Assembly (NCBI RefSeq): GCF_014905415.1
Contig: NZ_BNEO01000001.1
Span: 1,178,001 to 1,242,000, forward strand
DNA from: Virgibacillus salexigens
GTDB taxonomy: Bacteria > Bacillota > Bacilli > Bacillales > Amphibacillaceae
Length of the DNA stretch: 64,000 bases
Direction: 5' to 3'
Part shown: piece after piece, positions 45,760 through 54,892 of the stretch
Layout: the number at the start of each line of letters is the position of its first letter
Numbering within the stretch: position 1 is the stretch's first letter
Program-made: the position numbers and the translations under genes
Notes under the pieces: model-generated
Told to the model about the DNA's origin: nothing
What the model saw: the letters and a program-made list of their open reading frames with translations, nothing else
Databases searched by the model: none

Positions 45760-46545
45760 TTATTTTTTCTCTTTTAATAGTTCTTTGACTTCCTGTAATT
45801 CCGCTTGTAATTCTGCTAATTTAATATCAGTCGGTGATGGTGTATCCTCGCGATTCGCTTCCTCTACATTATTTACTACAACACCGACAAACAGATTGAC
45901 GATGACAAACGCCCCAATCAAAATAAAAGTCACAAAATACCACCAAGAAGATGGATCTTCTGCTAAAATTGGACGCATCACGCCACTTGCCCAAGACTCT
46001 AACGTAATAACTTGGAAAAGTGTTAATAAGGATTGGTGAAGTGTTCCGAAATATTCTGGTGCTATGGACTGATACAGCATTGTACCAATGACACCGTATA
46101 TATAGAAGAATATGCCAAGCAACAACATAATGGTACCCATCGATGGGATCGTTAATAATAATGCATTAACCATTTTTCGTAATGAAGGAATAATAGATAT
46201 AGCTCGAAGCACACGAAGGACACGTAAGATTCTTAAAACCATTACATAATGTGACCCAACTAATAAGTGACCACTTAATACAATCACAAAATCAAAAACG
46301 CTCCATGGATCTTTGAAAAAAGCCTTCACAGATGAACTACCTATTAAACGGATAACAATCTCTATCGTAAATATCCACAACAGGATACGATCTGCAATGA
46401 AAATCCAATTCAAATAATTTTCCGCAATGTAATTATATGTTTCTAAACCTACCAAAATGGCATTCAAAATAATTAATATAATAATTGTGTTATAAAAAGC
46501 AGGATGATCAGCAAGCACTGCACATTTTTTACGAATCGTACGCAT
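45760..46545 (-). CDS. Voltage-gated sodium channel, NaChBac family
   Basis: 261 aa from ATG 46545 (AAAGGAGG upstream; the frame opens at 46593 without RBS). Six membrane segments, S4 with arginines every third residue (VLRILRVLRVLRAIS), pore filter TLESWAS identical to that of NaChBac as I recall it, S6 LIGAFVIVNLFVGVVVNNV, then a C-terminal coiled coil (LAELQAELQEVKELLKEKK) that holds the tetramer. It should form a Na+-selective homotetrameric channel, linked in alkaliphilic Bacillus to pH and motility homeostasis. Confidence 0.92.
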   Translation of the reverse strand: MRTIRKKCAVLADHPAFYNTIIILIILNAILVGLETYNYIAENYLNWIFIADRILLWIFTIEIVIRLIGSSSVKAFFKDPWSVFDFVIVLSGHLLVGSHYVMVLRILRVLRVLRAISIIPSLRKMVNALLLTIPSMGTIMLLLGIFFYIYGVIGTMLYQSIAPEYFGTLHQSLLTLFQVITLESWASGVMRPILAEDPSSWWYFVTFILIGAFVIVNLFVGVVVNNVEEANREDTPSPTDIKLAELQAELQEVKELLKEKK

Positions 46546-46818
46546 ATGGAAGTGTTCCTCCTTTTCTCTCTGTAGTAATTTTACTGATTTCACCGTGGTT
46601 TGTCACCTATTCAAACACTTCATTATGTTAATTTTTAGTGAACAACTACAGCGAATTTATATATGTCTTATAGAGAATAGGAGTGGTTGCTGCCTGCTAA
46701 TTATAGTCTAATAACATATTTTCTAAAGTAGCTGGGTACTTACTTACAAGATCAATTTAGGGTAACGATGACAAAAGCGAGAGCTATCCCAACGATAGCT
46801 AACTTAGAGGAGCATAAT

Positions 46819-48075
46819 CTAGTACGAACATCTTCGAACATGATTTATGATCAATCTATTAGCTGGGATTGCTGGCATACGTTTCAAACTATATCTTAAA
46901 TCTTGTTCTGGAATCTCGTAACTCATACGCTCCGTTAGAAAATGTAAGCTCGACTTCATTAATTCAATCGTGATCCATTCTCCTGCACAACGATGCCCCA
47001 AATCATACTCCCCACCTCCTTGTGGGATAAAGTTAAAAGGATTTCCTTCCCATTTCAAAAAGCGTTTAGGGTTAAACGTATATGGGTTTTCCCATAGTGT
47101 ACTATCGTGATTGGTTCCGTAAATATCAAGTAAAACTAACGTATTCTTTTTAAACAAAACATGATTCCAGGTAAAGTCTCTATTCACTCGTGCACCTGTA
47201 AACGGAGCAAATGGATAATATCTCCGAACTTCTTGTACAAACATTTCCTTATTCTGATCACGATTGTCTCCAGACATTATTTCCTGTTTTGCTTCTGGAA
47301 ATTCGTATAGAGCCAAAGTAGAAAACGTAATAAAACGACCGATTGCCGTAATAGGACGTAATAAATTTAGAACTTCTACTGCCGCTGTATGCACATCTAG
47401 CAACTCTCCCGATAAATCACGATGCCACGTTATCTTGTAAAGCGGTGTATTCGAATCAATGATGATATTACTATGCCTAACTTCTTCAACGATATAAGTA
47501 ATCCATTTTTCTGCCCGTTTTCGTGCGATGCGTCCTCGCCAGTGTCTCGGTCCAGCTGCACCAAAAGCATCAATCATTGCCGATAAATCAGACGTTCTTG
47601 TGTTAAGATTGATTGCACGAATCGGCACCCCTGTCCATTGACAAGCGGTAATACACATGAGCTTCTCTAACTCATGAAACAATTCTACTTCTTCTATAGC
47701 CTCCCATCGCTTTATTGCAATCTCCCATTGTTTTTCTGCAATTTGCTTTATTTTCTTTAAACTATCACAAGTCATTAGGTCCATAAATAATGTTTTCCTA
47801 TGTTTATGTGCTTGTTCATCCAATCCCTGAACACCACCTTTACCAAATAAACTCTTTAAAATCCGGCGGGGAGCCGCTCCTTGACGCTTAAATAAATCTT
47901 GATTATAAAAAAGTTCCGCTGCTTCCTGTCCACGAATACAAATGACTTTTTGTCCCAGCAATCTCGTTTGAATAACAGAAGTGTTGGAAGCACGCATTCG
48001 ATTAGGAATAAAGCAATACCCCTCTTTTAAAAGGTTGACGCTATGATCCAACCCCGACTCTTTCGGTAATACCAC
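46819..48075 (-). CDS. CYP152-type cytochrome P450 fatty-acid peroxygenase
   Basis: 418 aa. Heme cysteine in GHRCAGEW near residue 380. The I-helix Arg-Pro pair typical of CYP152 is seen in LNLLRPITAIG, in place of the usual acid-Thr pair; this lets the fatty-acid carboxylate take part in H2O2 activation without a reductase. B. subtilis CypC (YbdT) hydroxylates fatty acids at alpha and beta positions in this way. Two KatE genes lie elsewhere in the window but no operon link exists. The start context is not strong. Confidence 0.9.
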   Translation of the reverse strand: MVLPKESGLDHSVNLLKEGYCFIPNRMRASNTSVIQTRLLGQKVICIRGQEAAELFYNQDLFKRQGAAPRRILKSLFGKGGVQGLDEQAHKHRKTLFMDLMTCDSLKKIKQIAEKQWEIAIKRWEAIEEVELFHELEKLMCITACQWTGVPIRAINLNTRTSDLSAMIDAFGAAGPRHWRGRIARKRAEKWITYIVEEVRHSNIIIDSNTPLYKITWHRDLSGELLDVHTAAVEVLNLLRPITAIGRFITFSTLALYEFPEAKQEIMSGDNRDQNKEMFVQEVRRYYPFAPFTGARVNRDFTWNHVLFKKNTLVLLDIYGTNHDSTLWENPYTFNPKRFLKWEGNPFNFIPQGGGEYDLGHRCAGEWITIELMKSSLHFLTERMSYEIPEQDLRYSLKRMPAIPANRLIINHVRRCSY

Positions 48076-48154
48076 TGTCAGACAACTCCTTTATTTCATA
48101 TTGTTTGTAGTAGCATTCCCTATCGAAAACAACATCCATTCACTGATAGATAAA

Positions 48155-48186
48155 AAAACTGAATCGAAATCATCGATTCAGCTTTT
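48155..48186 (-). terminator. Terminator of wrbA
   Basis: CTGAATCG and CGATTCAG arms (48159-48181), followed on the minus strand by TTTTTTT. Confidence 0.8.
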
Positions 48187-48192
48187 TCCTAT

Positions 48193-48795
48193 TTATTGAT
48201 TTACTTTTTCTGCAACTTCAATTGTACGTTTTGTTTGATGCTTGACTGCTGCTTCTACGTCTTCCACCATGTTACCATCTTGACCCTGCGTGACACTTGT
48301 ACCATATGGATTACCACCAGCTGCATAAGCAACATCATCCGTATAGCCTGGTGGTACAATAATTGCACCCCAATGCATCATCGATGTATATAGTGATAAA
48401 ATCGTTGCTTCTTGTCCACCATGTGGATTTGATGCGGATGACATCCCACTTACTACTTTATTTACTGTTTTGCCAGAAGCCCATAGACCACCCTGCAAAT
48501 CTAGAAATTGCTTCATTTGTGAAGCTACGTTTCCAAAGCGTGTTGGCGTTGAGAAGATGATTGCATCTGCCCACTCAATATCGTCAGAAGTGGCTTCTTT
48601 TACATCTTTTGTTGCATCATAGTGTGCCTTCCAAGCTGGATTAGATTCAATTGCCGCCTCTGGTGCAAGTTCAGGAACCTTCACTAACCGTACTTCCGCG
48701 CCTGCAGCCTTGCCAGCTTCTTCTGCCCATTTTGCTAATTGATAATTGATACCAGTTGAACTGTAATAAATAATAGCTAATTTAACATTACTCAT
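48193..48795 (-). CDS. wrbA: NAD(P)H:quinone oxidoreductase, WrbA type
   Basis: 200 aa from ATG 48795 (AAAGGAGAAG upstream; the frame opens at 48840 without support). Flavodoxin fold with FMN loop YYSSTGINYQLAKW and the WrbA stretches STPTRFGNVASQMKQFLD, NPHGGQEATILSLYT and GNPYGTS. It reduces quinones by two electrons, protecting against redox cycling. The 340 bp up to htpX are A/T-rich, with several TAACT half-sites that could belong to a quinone-responsive repressor, but no clean palindrome. Confidence 0.9.
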   Translation of the reverse strand: MSNVKLAIIYYSSTGINYQLAKWAEEAGKAAGAEVRLVKVPELAPEAAIESNPAWKAHYDATKDVKEATSDDIEWADAIIFSTPTRFGNVASQMKQFLDLQGGLWASGKTVNKVVSGMSSASNPHGGQEATILSLYTSMMHWGAIIVPPGYTDDVAYAAGGNPYGTSVTQGQDGNMVEDVEAAVKHQTKRTIEVAEKVNQ

Positions 48796-49058
48796 CTGTT
48801 TCTTCTCCTTTATAAAAAATATTTTATCAAGAAATCCCATATTGCTTACTGTCTCCTTGCTGTAAATAATTATTCGATAAAGTAACTAACAACTGTTAAT
48901 CACATACTGCTTTTTAACAACCTAATTACTTTATGTAACTATAGTAAACCAGTATATAACTTATGTCAAGTAAATTTGTTATCAAAAGTAATTTTAGTGA
49001 TATATAGATTCATACCCTATTTTGTAACAAATCCTACAAAAATACAGTGAATTATTGG

Positions 49059-49087
49059 TTGTACGTGTTGTTTTAGCATAATATAAT
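49059..49087 (+). promoter_or_regulatory. Sigma-A promoter of htpX
   Basis: TTGTAC and TATAAT separated by 17 bp, 47 bp upstream of the GTG start. Confidence 0.65.
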
Positions 49088-49133
49088 TAATGTGAAAGAT
49101 TCACAAAAAAGACTATTGGTAAAGGGTGAGATT

Positions 49134-50009
49134 GTGGGAAAACGAATTTTTTACTTTCTGTTAACAAATGTTCTTGTTCTAGCAACCATCACGATTATCT
49201 TTACACTCATTCCCGGAACATGGAACTACATTGGGCAGGACGGTCAGCTTCATTTAGGTACATTACTCTTATTTAGTGCTGTCATCGGTTTTACAGGTTC
49301 CTTTATTTCCTTAGCGATGTCACGTTGGATGGCGAAACGAATGATGGGTGTTCGCGTCATTGACCCAAATAAGGAAATGTCGCAGCGTGAAAGAGAAGTT
49401 GTTGAGAAAGTTCATCGCTTATCTCGTGCAGCAGGGCTTATGCACATGCCGGAAGTAGGGATCTATGATTCGCGAGAAGTAAATGCATTTGCCACCGGTG
49501 CGACAAAGAAGCGTTCTTTAGTAGCAGTATCTACTGGATTATTGTATGAAATGGATGATGACGCTGTTGAAGGGGTAATTGCTCATGAAGTTGCACATAT
49601 TTCAAATGGAGATATGGTTACCATGACTTTATTACAAGGAGTTGTAAATACATTTGTTGTCTTTTTAGCTCGTATTGCAGCGTTTGTTGTGAGTCGCTTT
49701 GTAAAGGAAGAGTTAGCTCCAATCGTACATTTTATTGCGATTATCCTGTTCCAGCTTGCTCTTTCCATCCTTGGTAGCTTAGTGGTATTTGCTTATTCTA
49801 GACATAGGGAATTCCACGCTGACCGTGGTGGGGCAGACTTAGCTGGTAAAGATAAGATGAGACATGCTTTAGAATCGTTACGTGTATATTCAAACCGCGT
49901 ACGAGGAGAAGAAACTTCAATTGCTACGCTAAAAATTAATGGGACGAAAAAGACATCGATCTTTTCAACGCATCCTAGCCTAGATGAGCGCATTGACCGA
50001 TTAGTATAA
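49134..50009 (+). CDS. htpX: Membrane zinc metalloprotease HtpX
   Basis: 291 aa from GTG 49134, chosen because AAAGGGTGAG stands 7 bp upstream and the protein then begins [12 protein letters not shown] as in the family; the frame extends back to a GTG at 49092. Two N-terminal membrane segments, zinc site HEVAH (about 147-151), two further segments (about 165-225), and the third ligand E in SRHREFHAD. It degrades misfolded membrane proteins at the cytosolic face. Single gene with terminator. Confidence 0.92.
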   Translation: MGKRIFYFLLTNVLVLATITIIFTLIPGTWNYIGQDGQLHLGTLLLFSAVIGFTGSFISLAMSRWMAKRMMGVRVIDPNKEMSQREREVVEKVHRLSRAAGLMHMPEVGIYDSREVNAFATGATKKRSLVAVSTGLLYEMDDDAVEGVIAHEVAHISNGDMVTMTLLQGVVNTFVVFLARIAAFVVSRFVKEELAPIVHFIAIILFQLALSILGSLVVFAYSRHREFHADRGGADLAGKDKMRHALESLRVYSNRVRGEETSIATLKINGTKKTSIFSTHPSLDERIDRLV

Positions 50010-50011
50010 AC

Positions 50012-50039
50012 AAACCCTCCTTAAATAAGGAGGGTTTTT
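50012..50039 (+). terminator. Terminator of htpX
   Basis: 11-bp arms AAACCCTCCTT and complement around AAAT, followed by T-run. Confidence 0.92.
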
Positions 50040-50050
50040 GGTTCAGCTAA

Positions 50051-50650
50051 TTACTCAAACCAACCGGATTCCTTGTATTTAGCTATTGCTTCAATGCGAT
50101 TTCCAACTTCTAATTTATCAAGAATAACAGATATATAATTACGGACTGTACCTGTAGTAATGTATAATCTCTTGGCAATCTCCTTTGTACTCGCTCCAAC
50201 AGCTAACAGGCGCAGGACCTGCTCTTCTCGTTCTGTTAACGGATTTTCGTTATTATACGCTAAATCAATAAGCTCTGGAGAATAAACCTTACGACCACTA
50301 ACGATAACTCTGATCGAATTTGCCAATTCTTCACTCGGACTATCCTTAAGTAAATAGCCACTTACCTGTGCTTTCCTAGCACGCTCAAAATAACCAGATC
50401 TTGCAAAGGTTGTTAAGATAATTACTTTACATTGCTCATCTTTTATTGCTTCTGCAGCATCTAGCCCACTCTTTAGCGGCATTTCAATATCCATCATACA
50501 AACGTCCGGTTGCTGTTCCTTAACTAACCGAATAGCTTCTTCACCATTACTCGCTTTACCAACTACTTTCATGTCCTCCTCTAAATTAAGCAAGGAACCA
50601 AGCGCGCCCAACAACATTGTCTGATCTTCAGCAAGTACAATTCGAATCAT
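50051..50650 (-). CDS. desR: Response regulator DesR
   Basis: 199 aa. Receiver domain with phosphorylated Asp54 (CMMDIEMP), and C-terminal LuxR-type helix-turn-helix (LTEREEQVLRLLAVGASTKE start). It directly follows the kinase gene with no gap and sits behind a desaturase gene, the same set as des-desK-desR in B. subtilis. Phosphorylated DesR activates des when membranes stiffen in the cold. Confidence 0.92.
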   Translation of the reverse strand: MIRIVLAEDQTMLLGALGSLLNLEEDMKVVGKASNGEEAIRLVKEQQPDVCMMDIEMPLKSGLDAAEAIKDEQCKVIILTTFARSGYFERARKAQVSGYLLKDSPSEELANSIRVIVSGRKVYSPELIDLAYNNENPLTEREEQVLRLLAVGASTKEIAKRLYITTGTVRNYISVILDKLEVGNRIEAIAKYKESGWFE

Positions 50651-51781
50651 CTAAGCCCTCCCTTCTGATTGTTTGATTACGGTTGGAATACGAATTGTTA
50701 TTTGAGTACCCTCTGAACCAGTTATTTTCATACGGCCATTTACAAACTCCAAACGCTCCTTTATACCACGAAGACCGTTGCCTTCATTTTGCTGCAAAAG
50801 ATTAGAATTGCCGATCCCGTTATCTTTCACCTCCATCACCCAATCACTTGCAGTTTGTTGTATACTAATAAAACACTCCGTAGCATAACTATGTTTTACC
50901 ACATTAGTTACAGCTTCTCGTAAACACATACTTAATACATTTTCTAACAGAACTGGTGCCTTTATGAAATCTTCATCAATGTCTGTGTATAATTGCATTT
51001 GCGCAGCATCAATCATCTGCTTTGCATGAATAATTTCTTCCTTTAATTTTACATTTTTCATTTCGGATACCATATCTCTCACTTCTTTTAATGCGGTTCT
51101 AGCTGTTTGGTTAATATCACCTAATTCATTCCTTGCCGATTCTGGATCAATATGAACTAATTTCCCTGCTAAATCACTCTTCAACCCAATAAGCGATAAT
51201 TTTTGTCCTAAGGTATCATGCAAATCACGTGCAATTCGCTGTCGCTCTTTAATAACCATTAGTTGTGCTATCTTCTTATTCGCGTCCTCCAACTGATGCT
51301 CTAGTTTGTCCTGTTTATTGCGGTTATAGCGTGTAAAAGGCAGAAGAATGACTCCGAAAACCGTGATGGCAATAAACGGCAATTGCGGTAAAAAGAGTTG
51401 CCCATGCATATAAAAACCAAAACTAACCGCTGAAAGCGTTGTGACTAAGTGAATGACATACAAAGTAATAAAGCCTTTTTTATTATCCATATTACCAATG
51501 AAAAAAGCTAAAAACAGAGAAAAATATACATACCCAAAGTATAGTGTCATTCCGATACTAATGGCTATTTGAATACTAACAGAAAAATATACCGTCCATC
51601 CTTTTTTAATAAAAGCAAGTCGATATGTGGTAAAGAAAAGCACAATGAGCGCTATTCCAATAGCTATTTCTATAAAATTTGACGAACGGACAATAAAATA
51701 AAAGGGCAATAAACAAAAAACAACCCACGCAAAAGCACTTAATCCTGTATTTTTTGGAAAAATATGATACCAGTTTTGCAT
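50651..51781 (-). CDS. desK: Membrane thermosensor histidine kinase DesK
   Basis: 376 aa from ATG 51781 (GGAGGG upstream). Five N-terminal membrane segments (to about residue 150), a coiled linker (KQDKLEHQLEDANKKIAQL), HisKA_3 domain with the phospho-His in ARDLHDTLGQKLSLIG, and HATPase_c with DNGIGN and GNGLRGIKERL. It senses bilayer thickness and switches between phosphatase and kinase states. Next to des and desR. Confidence 0.92.
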   Translation of the reverse strand: MQNWYHIFPKNTGLSAFAWVVFCLLPFYFIVRSSNFIEIAIGIALIVLFFTTYRLAFIKKGWTVYFSVSIQIAISIGMTLYFGYVYFSLFLAFFIGNMDNKKGFITLYVIHLVTTLSAVSFGFYMHGQLFLPQLPFIAITVFGVILLPFTRYNRNKQDKLEHQLEDANKKIAQLMVIKERQRIARDLHDTLGQKLSLIGLKSDLAGKLVHIDPESARNELGDINQTARTALKEVRDMVSEMKNVKLKEEIIHAKQMIDAAQMQLYTDIDEDFIKAPVLLENVLSMCLREAVTNVVKHSYATECFISIQQTASDWVMEVKDNGIGNSNLLQQNEGNGLRGIKERLEFVNGRMKITGSEGTQITIRIPTVIKQSEGRA

Positions 51782-51851
51782 TATTCGCCCTCCTTTATCC
51801 GATGTGTAAAGTATAGCAAAATATTTACCTGACAACTTCCCTTTTTTGAAA

Positions 51852-51879
51852 TAAAAAAAGACTGACGTAAAAGTCAGTC
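51852..51879 (-). terminator. Terminator between des and desKR
   Basis: GACTGAC and GTCAGTC arms (51860-51879), with a T7 run on the minus strand. It should limit read-through from des into desKR. Confidence 0.8.
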
Positions 51880-51896
51880 CCTTGAAGCCCCATACA

Positions 51897-52937
51897 TTAC
51901 TTTTCTTGAATACTCGTTTTCATCGATACATTTGTCGTTTTTTTCTGTAACGCTTTGATATCTTTAAAACTCATAAATGTTTTTGAAGCTTCATCATAGA
52001 CACGAAAACGAATTGATTGCAAACTCGTTCGTAATGTTATCGTTGTTGCTTTCTGAAGTGGCGGTGTTGATTCGTGTGCAGGTTCTAAATGATAGTTAGG
52101 TACCTTAGGACTTAAGTGATGTACATGGTGAAAACCAATATTCCCTGTCATCCATTGTAAGACCTTTGGCAGCTTATAATACGAACTTCCATCAACAGCA
52201 GCTTTTACATAATCCCATTCGGCTTCATTCTCAAAATAAGAATCCTCAAATTGGTGCTGAACATAAAACAACCAAATTCCTAGCGACCCAGAGATAAATA
52301 AAATTGGTAGCTGGATAATGAGAAAAGCACTCCAGCCAACTGCCCAAATTAAGCAAGCGTAGATAACTAGGATTGATAAATTAATCACATACGTATTGTA
52401 TCGCTCTTTTCTCTTTGCGCCTTTTCGATTAAACCGATTCGATAGTAAGAAGAGATACAAGGGACCTAACCCAAACATAACAATAGGGTTTCTGTATAGA
52501 CGGTATGCTAGCTTTCTCCAAAAAGAAGCTTCTAAATATTCATCCACCGTCATGATCCACACATCGCCTGTACCACGCTTGTCTAGATTACTGCTTGTTG
52601 CATGATGAATCGCATGACTGCGTTTCCATTTTTCAAACGCAAATAAAGTAATAACTCCTGTGATGGTTCCTATAATTCGGTTAGCTTTTGGGTTCTTAAA
52701 GAAAGAGCTATGGGTACAATCATGAAAAATAATAAATATTCGAATTACGAATCCAGATGCAACAACAGCTAAACCAAGTGTAAGCCAGATGGAAATGGCA
52801 AGACTTTGGTAAGCAAGGTACCATAACAGTATAAAGGGTAGAATTGTATTTATAAGTTGGAGTATGCTCCGTTTTACATCCGAATTCGCAAATCGAGCCA
52901 CACTTTTCCTTAATTGAGCTTGTTTTTGTCTACTCAT
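51897..52937 (-). CDS. des: Acyl-lipid fatty-acid desaturase Des
   Basis: 346 aa integral membrane desaturase. Three histidine boxes: HDCTH (72-76), HAIHH (108-112) and HHVHH in GNIGFHHVHHLSP near the C-terminus, plus four membrane segments. It introduces a cis double bond into membrane phospholipid acyl chains (delta-5 in B. subtilis), restoring fluidity at low temperature. First gene of the des region with an inverted repeat upstream as a likely DesR site. Confidence 0.92.
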   Translation of the reverse strand: MSRQKQAQLRKSVARFANSDVKRSILQLINTILPFILLWYLAYQSLAISIWLTLGLAVVASGFVIRIFIIFHDCTHSSFFKNPKANRIIGTITGVITLFAFEKWKRSHAIHHATSSNLDKRGTGDVWIMTVDEYLEASFWRKLAYRLYRNPIVMFGLGPLYLFLLSNRFNRKGAKRKERYNTYVINLSILVIYACLIWAVGWSAFLIIQLPILFISGSLGIWLFYVQHQFEDSYFENEAEWDYVKAAVDGSSYYKLPKVLQWMTGNIGFHHVHHLSPKVPNYHLEPAHESTPPLQKATTITLRTSLQSIRFRVYDEASKTFMSFKDIKALQKKTTNVSMKTSIQEK

Positions 52938-53014
52938 GTTTTCCTCCTAGTTTATAGCTTTTCTCTCATCTTAATACGATCTAAGAGAGACCTGAAGGCA
53001 TAAATATCAAGGAG

Positions 53015-53038
53015 GATATATGACAAGTATCATATATC
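53015..53038. promoter_or_regulatory. Candidate DesR operator
   Basis: Perfect inverted repeat GATATATGA-CAAGTA-TCATATATC, centred about 90 bp upstream of the des start codon. A TAAGAT-like -10 lies between it and des without a good -35, fitting activation. The remaining 250 bp up to bcrC include a very short minus-strand frame (53098-53118, MNFNGD) with a strong AAGGAGG, noted but not called. Confidence 0.55.
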
Positions 53039-53288
53039 AACAATTAGTGCCTCTTCTGTTCAATTACCAGTAATACATAAACCCAAGATAAAACTTCCTA
53101 ATCACCATTGAAGTTCATATCATCCTCCTTTTTTATGATATAAATCAGCTAAACGCAGTTGTTTATTTTTCATCAAGCCGACCAAAAAGCATTAGATTTG
53201 TCGAATTTTTATATTTCAGGCTTGGGTACTTGAAAAATTTTACAGCACCCATCGTCGTTTCACCGCTTTAGGAGGAAATAGTGATATT

Positions 53289-53921
53289 ATGGAGCTTCTA
53301 CAAATAAATCATAGCTTATTTCGTTTCATTAATGATTTAGGTAAGCAATTCCCTAGTCTCGACCCAATCATTATCTTTATTGCTGAATACCTTGCCTTTA
53401 TCTTAGCGTTTGGTGTAATTATTATTTGGTTTACTCGACATAGACAGCATAGACGTATGATTATGAGTGCCTTGATTGCTTTCTTTCTTGCTGAGATCTT
53501 AGGAGTTATAGCTAGCAGTGTTCATTTTAATAACCAACCTTTTTACGAACTAACAAATGTTAACCAGTTAATCACGCATGAAGTTGATAACTCTTTTCCA
53601 AGTGACCATACTATTTTATTCTTTTCATTTTGTCTTACCTTTTGGCTGTTCCAAAGAAAAGGTGGGTGGATCTGGATTAGCTTGGCTATAGGCGTAGGTA
53701 TATCTCGGATTTGGGTTGGGGTACATTATCCTTTCGATGTAGCAGCGGGAATTATTTTAAGCACATTCGCAGCAATGATTGCTTTTCAATTCACAACAAG
53801 ACTATTAGTTGTAGATAAAGTACTTATTTTCTATGAGAAACTAGAACAACGAATATTTCCCAACTTAAAAAAGAAGGATAGCCAACAGCAGCATAACAAC
53901 GGCAAAACAACCCACGTATAA
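53289..53921 (+). CDS. bcrC: PAP2-family undecaprenyl-diphosphatase (BcrC-like)
   Basis: 210 aa, five to six membrane segments. Phosphatase motifs are NSFPSDHTILFFSF (motif 2) and SRIWVGVHYPFDVAAG (motif 3), as in BcrC. Such enzymes recycle undecaprenyl diphosphate at the outer membrane face and give bacitracin resistance, which links functionally to the BceAB-like exporter at the left end. Start ATG follows TAGGAGG. Single gene. Confidence 0.85.
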   Translation: MELLQINHSLFRFINDLGKQFPSLDPIIIFIAEYLAFILAFGVIIIWFTRHRQHRRMIMSALIAFFLAEILGVIASSVHFNNQPFYELTNVNQLITHEVDNSFPSDHTILFFSFCLTFWLFQRKGGWIWISLAIGVGISRIWVGVHYPFDVAAGIILSTFAAMIAFQFTTRLLVVDKVLIFYEKLEQRIFPNLKKKDSQQQHNNGKTTHV

Positions 53922-53990
53922 CTGGACTAAGACATTACAAAAACGGATATTTCTTAAATTCCAAACATTGAGCTATTGAACCGCAATCCA

Positions 53991-54055
53991 AAATAGGCAT
54001 GCTTTCCAGAGGAATGATCTTAGGAATTGCTTACTCGTTTGGAACATGCCTATTT
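53991..54055. terminator. Long hairpin after bcrC
   Basis: 11-bp arms AAATAGGCATG and complement with an inner TCCA/TGGA stem; T-rich after the second arm. It lies between bcrC and the convergent phosphatase gene. Confidence 0.6.
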
Positions 54056-54138
54056 CATTCACTGTGATTTTCGAATAGTTATATTCCCTTTCTTTCGGCA
54101 GTAATACAACTTACTAGAACGAATCATGAAAATCATCT

Positions 54139-54681
54139 TTACTTTTTTGACTTATGAAGATCACATAAAAACACTGCTGCGGCTAGGAGATTTGGAAAAG
54201 TCCAATCTGCTTTGCTTGTTGTTTGCCGGTTTCCTACTAGAATTGTTTTTACACCCGCTTTCTTACCAGCCTCCACATCTACTTCTCGATCACCAACCAT
54301 AAAACTATGTTGTAAATCAATTTGATGTTTCCTTGCTAGTGTATAGATCATTTCTGGTTTTGGCTTACGACAGGCGCAGTTAGCATCGGGTTTATGTGGG
54401 CAATAAGCAATATCGTCAATATGCCCATCAGATTTAGCTATTTCCTCCTTCATCTTTTTATGTACCGCATGTAAATTTTCCTCATTCATATACCCTAGTC
54501 CAATTCCACCTTGATTCGTCACAACAAACACCTTATAACCTAAATCATTACATATTTTTATTGCCTCAGCTACACCTTCTAACAGGTAAACATCTGCAGG
54601 CTGATTTACAAATTTCACCCGCTTTGTTAAAACTTCATTGACAACTCCATCCCGATCTAAAAAGACGGCCGACTGTTTCAT
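54139..54681 (-). CDS. HAD-IIIA phosphatase, GmhB-like
   Basis: 180 aa from ATG 54681 (GAGGAGGAG upstream; the frame opens at 54696). Catalytic DRDGVVNE at the N-terminus, VVTNQGGIGLG as motif II, zinc-binding CPHKPDANCACRKP, and VGDREVDVEAG as motif IV. This is the D-glycero-D-manno-heptose-1,7-bisphosphate 7-phosphatase family; Gram-positive members also act on other sugar bisphosphates in surface glycan synthesis. No heptose genes are visible, so the substrate is open. Divergent from the VTC operon. Confidence 0.85.
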   Translation of the reverse strand: MKQSAVFLDRDGVVNEVLTKRVKFVNQPADVYLLEGVAEAIKICNDLGYKVFVVTNQGGIGLGYMNEENLHAVHKKMKEEIAKSDGHIDDIAYCPHKPDANCACRKPKPEMIYTLARKHQIDLQHSFMVGDREVDVEAGKKAGVKTILVGNRQTTSKADWTFPNLLAAAVFLCDLHKSKK

Positions 54682-54772
54682 ACTGCTCCTCCTCACTATG
54701 CGTTATTACTTTATTTTGAACCAATTTGTCTTGTTTTATAGATGAATACTGTTTAGTGTTCTCTAAAAACGA

Positions 54773-54818
54773 TTAACAATATCTTAACTTGACATTCACT
54801 TGACACATTTCCTATATA
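54773..54818 (+). promoter_or_regulatory. Promoter of the VTC operon with 11-bp-phased direct repeats
   Basis: TTAACA (54773), TTAACT (54784) and TTCACT (54795) are exactly 11 bp apart, with a weaker CATTTC at 54806. They overlap a -35 TTGACA (54789-54794), 18 bp before TATATA (54813-54818). OmpR-family regulators bind such phased direct repeats, and TTAACA-N5 units are the B. subtilis PhoP box. The 80 bp from here to the VTC start hold two AGGAGG-like sites, only the second next to a start. Confidence 0.6.
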
Positions 54819-54892
54819 CACTGTTATTGTCCACGGCATGAAGGAGGTTAACCCACATATTGTTTCAATGAACCTAGAAAGGAGGCAAATAA

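Noticed and set aside
53098-53118. Six-codon frame MNFNGD behind a strong AAGGAGG
   Set aside because: Striking RBS, but too short to support as a gene without conservation data; may be chance or a relic.
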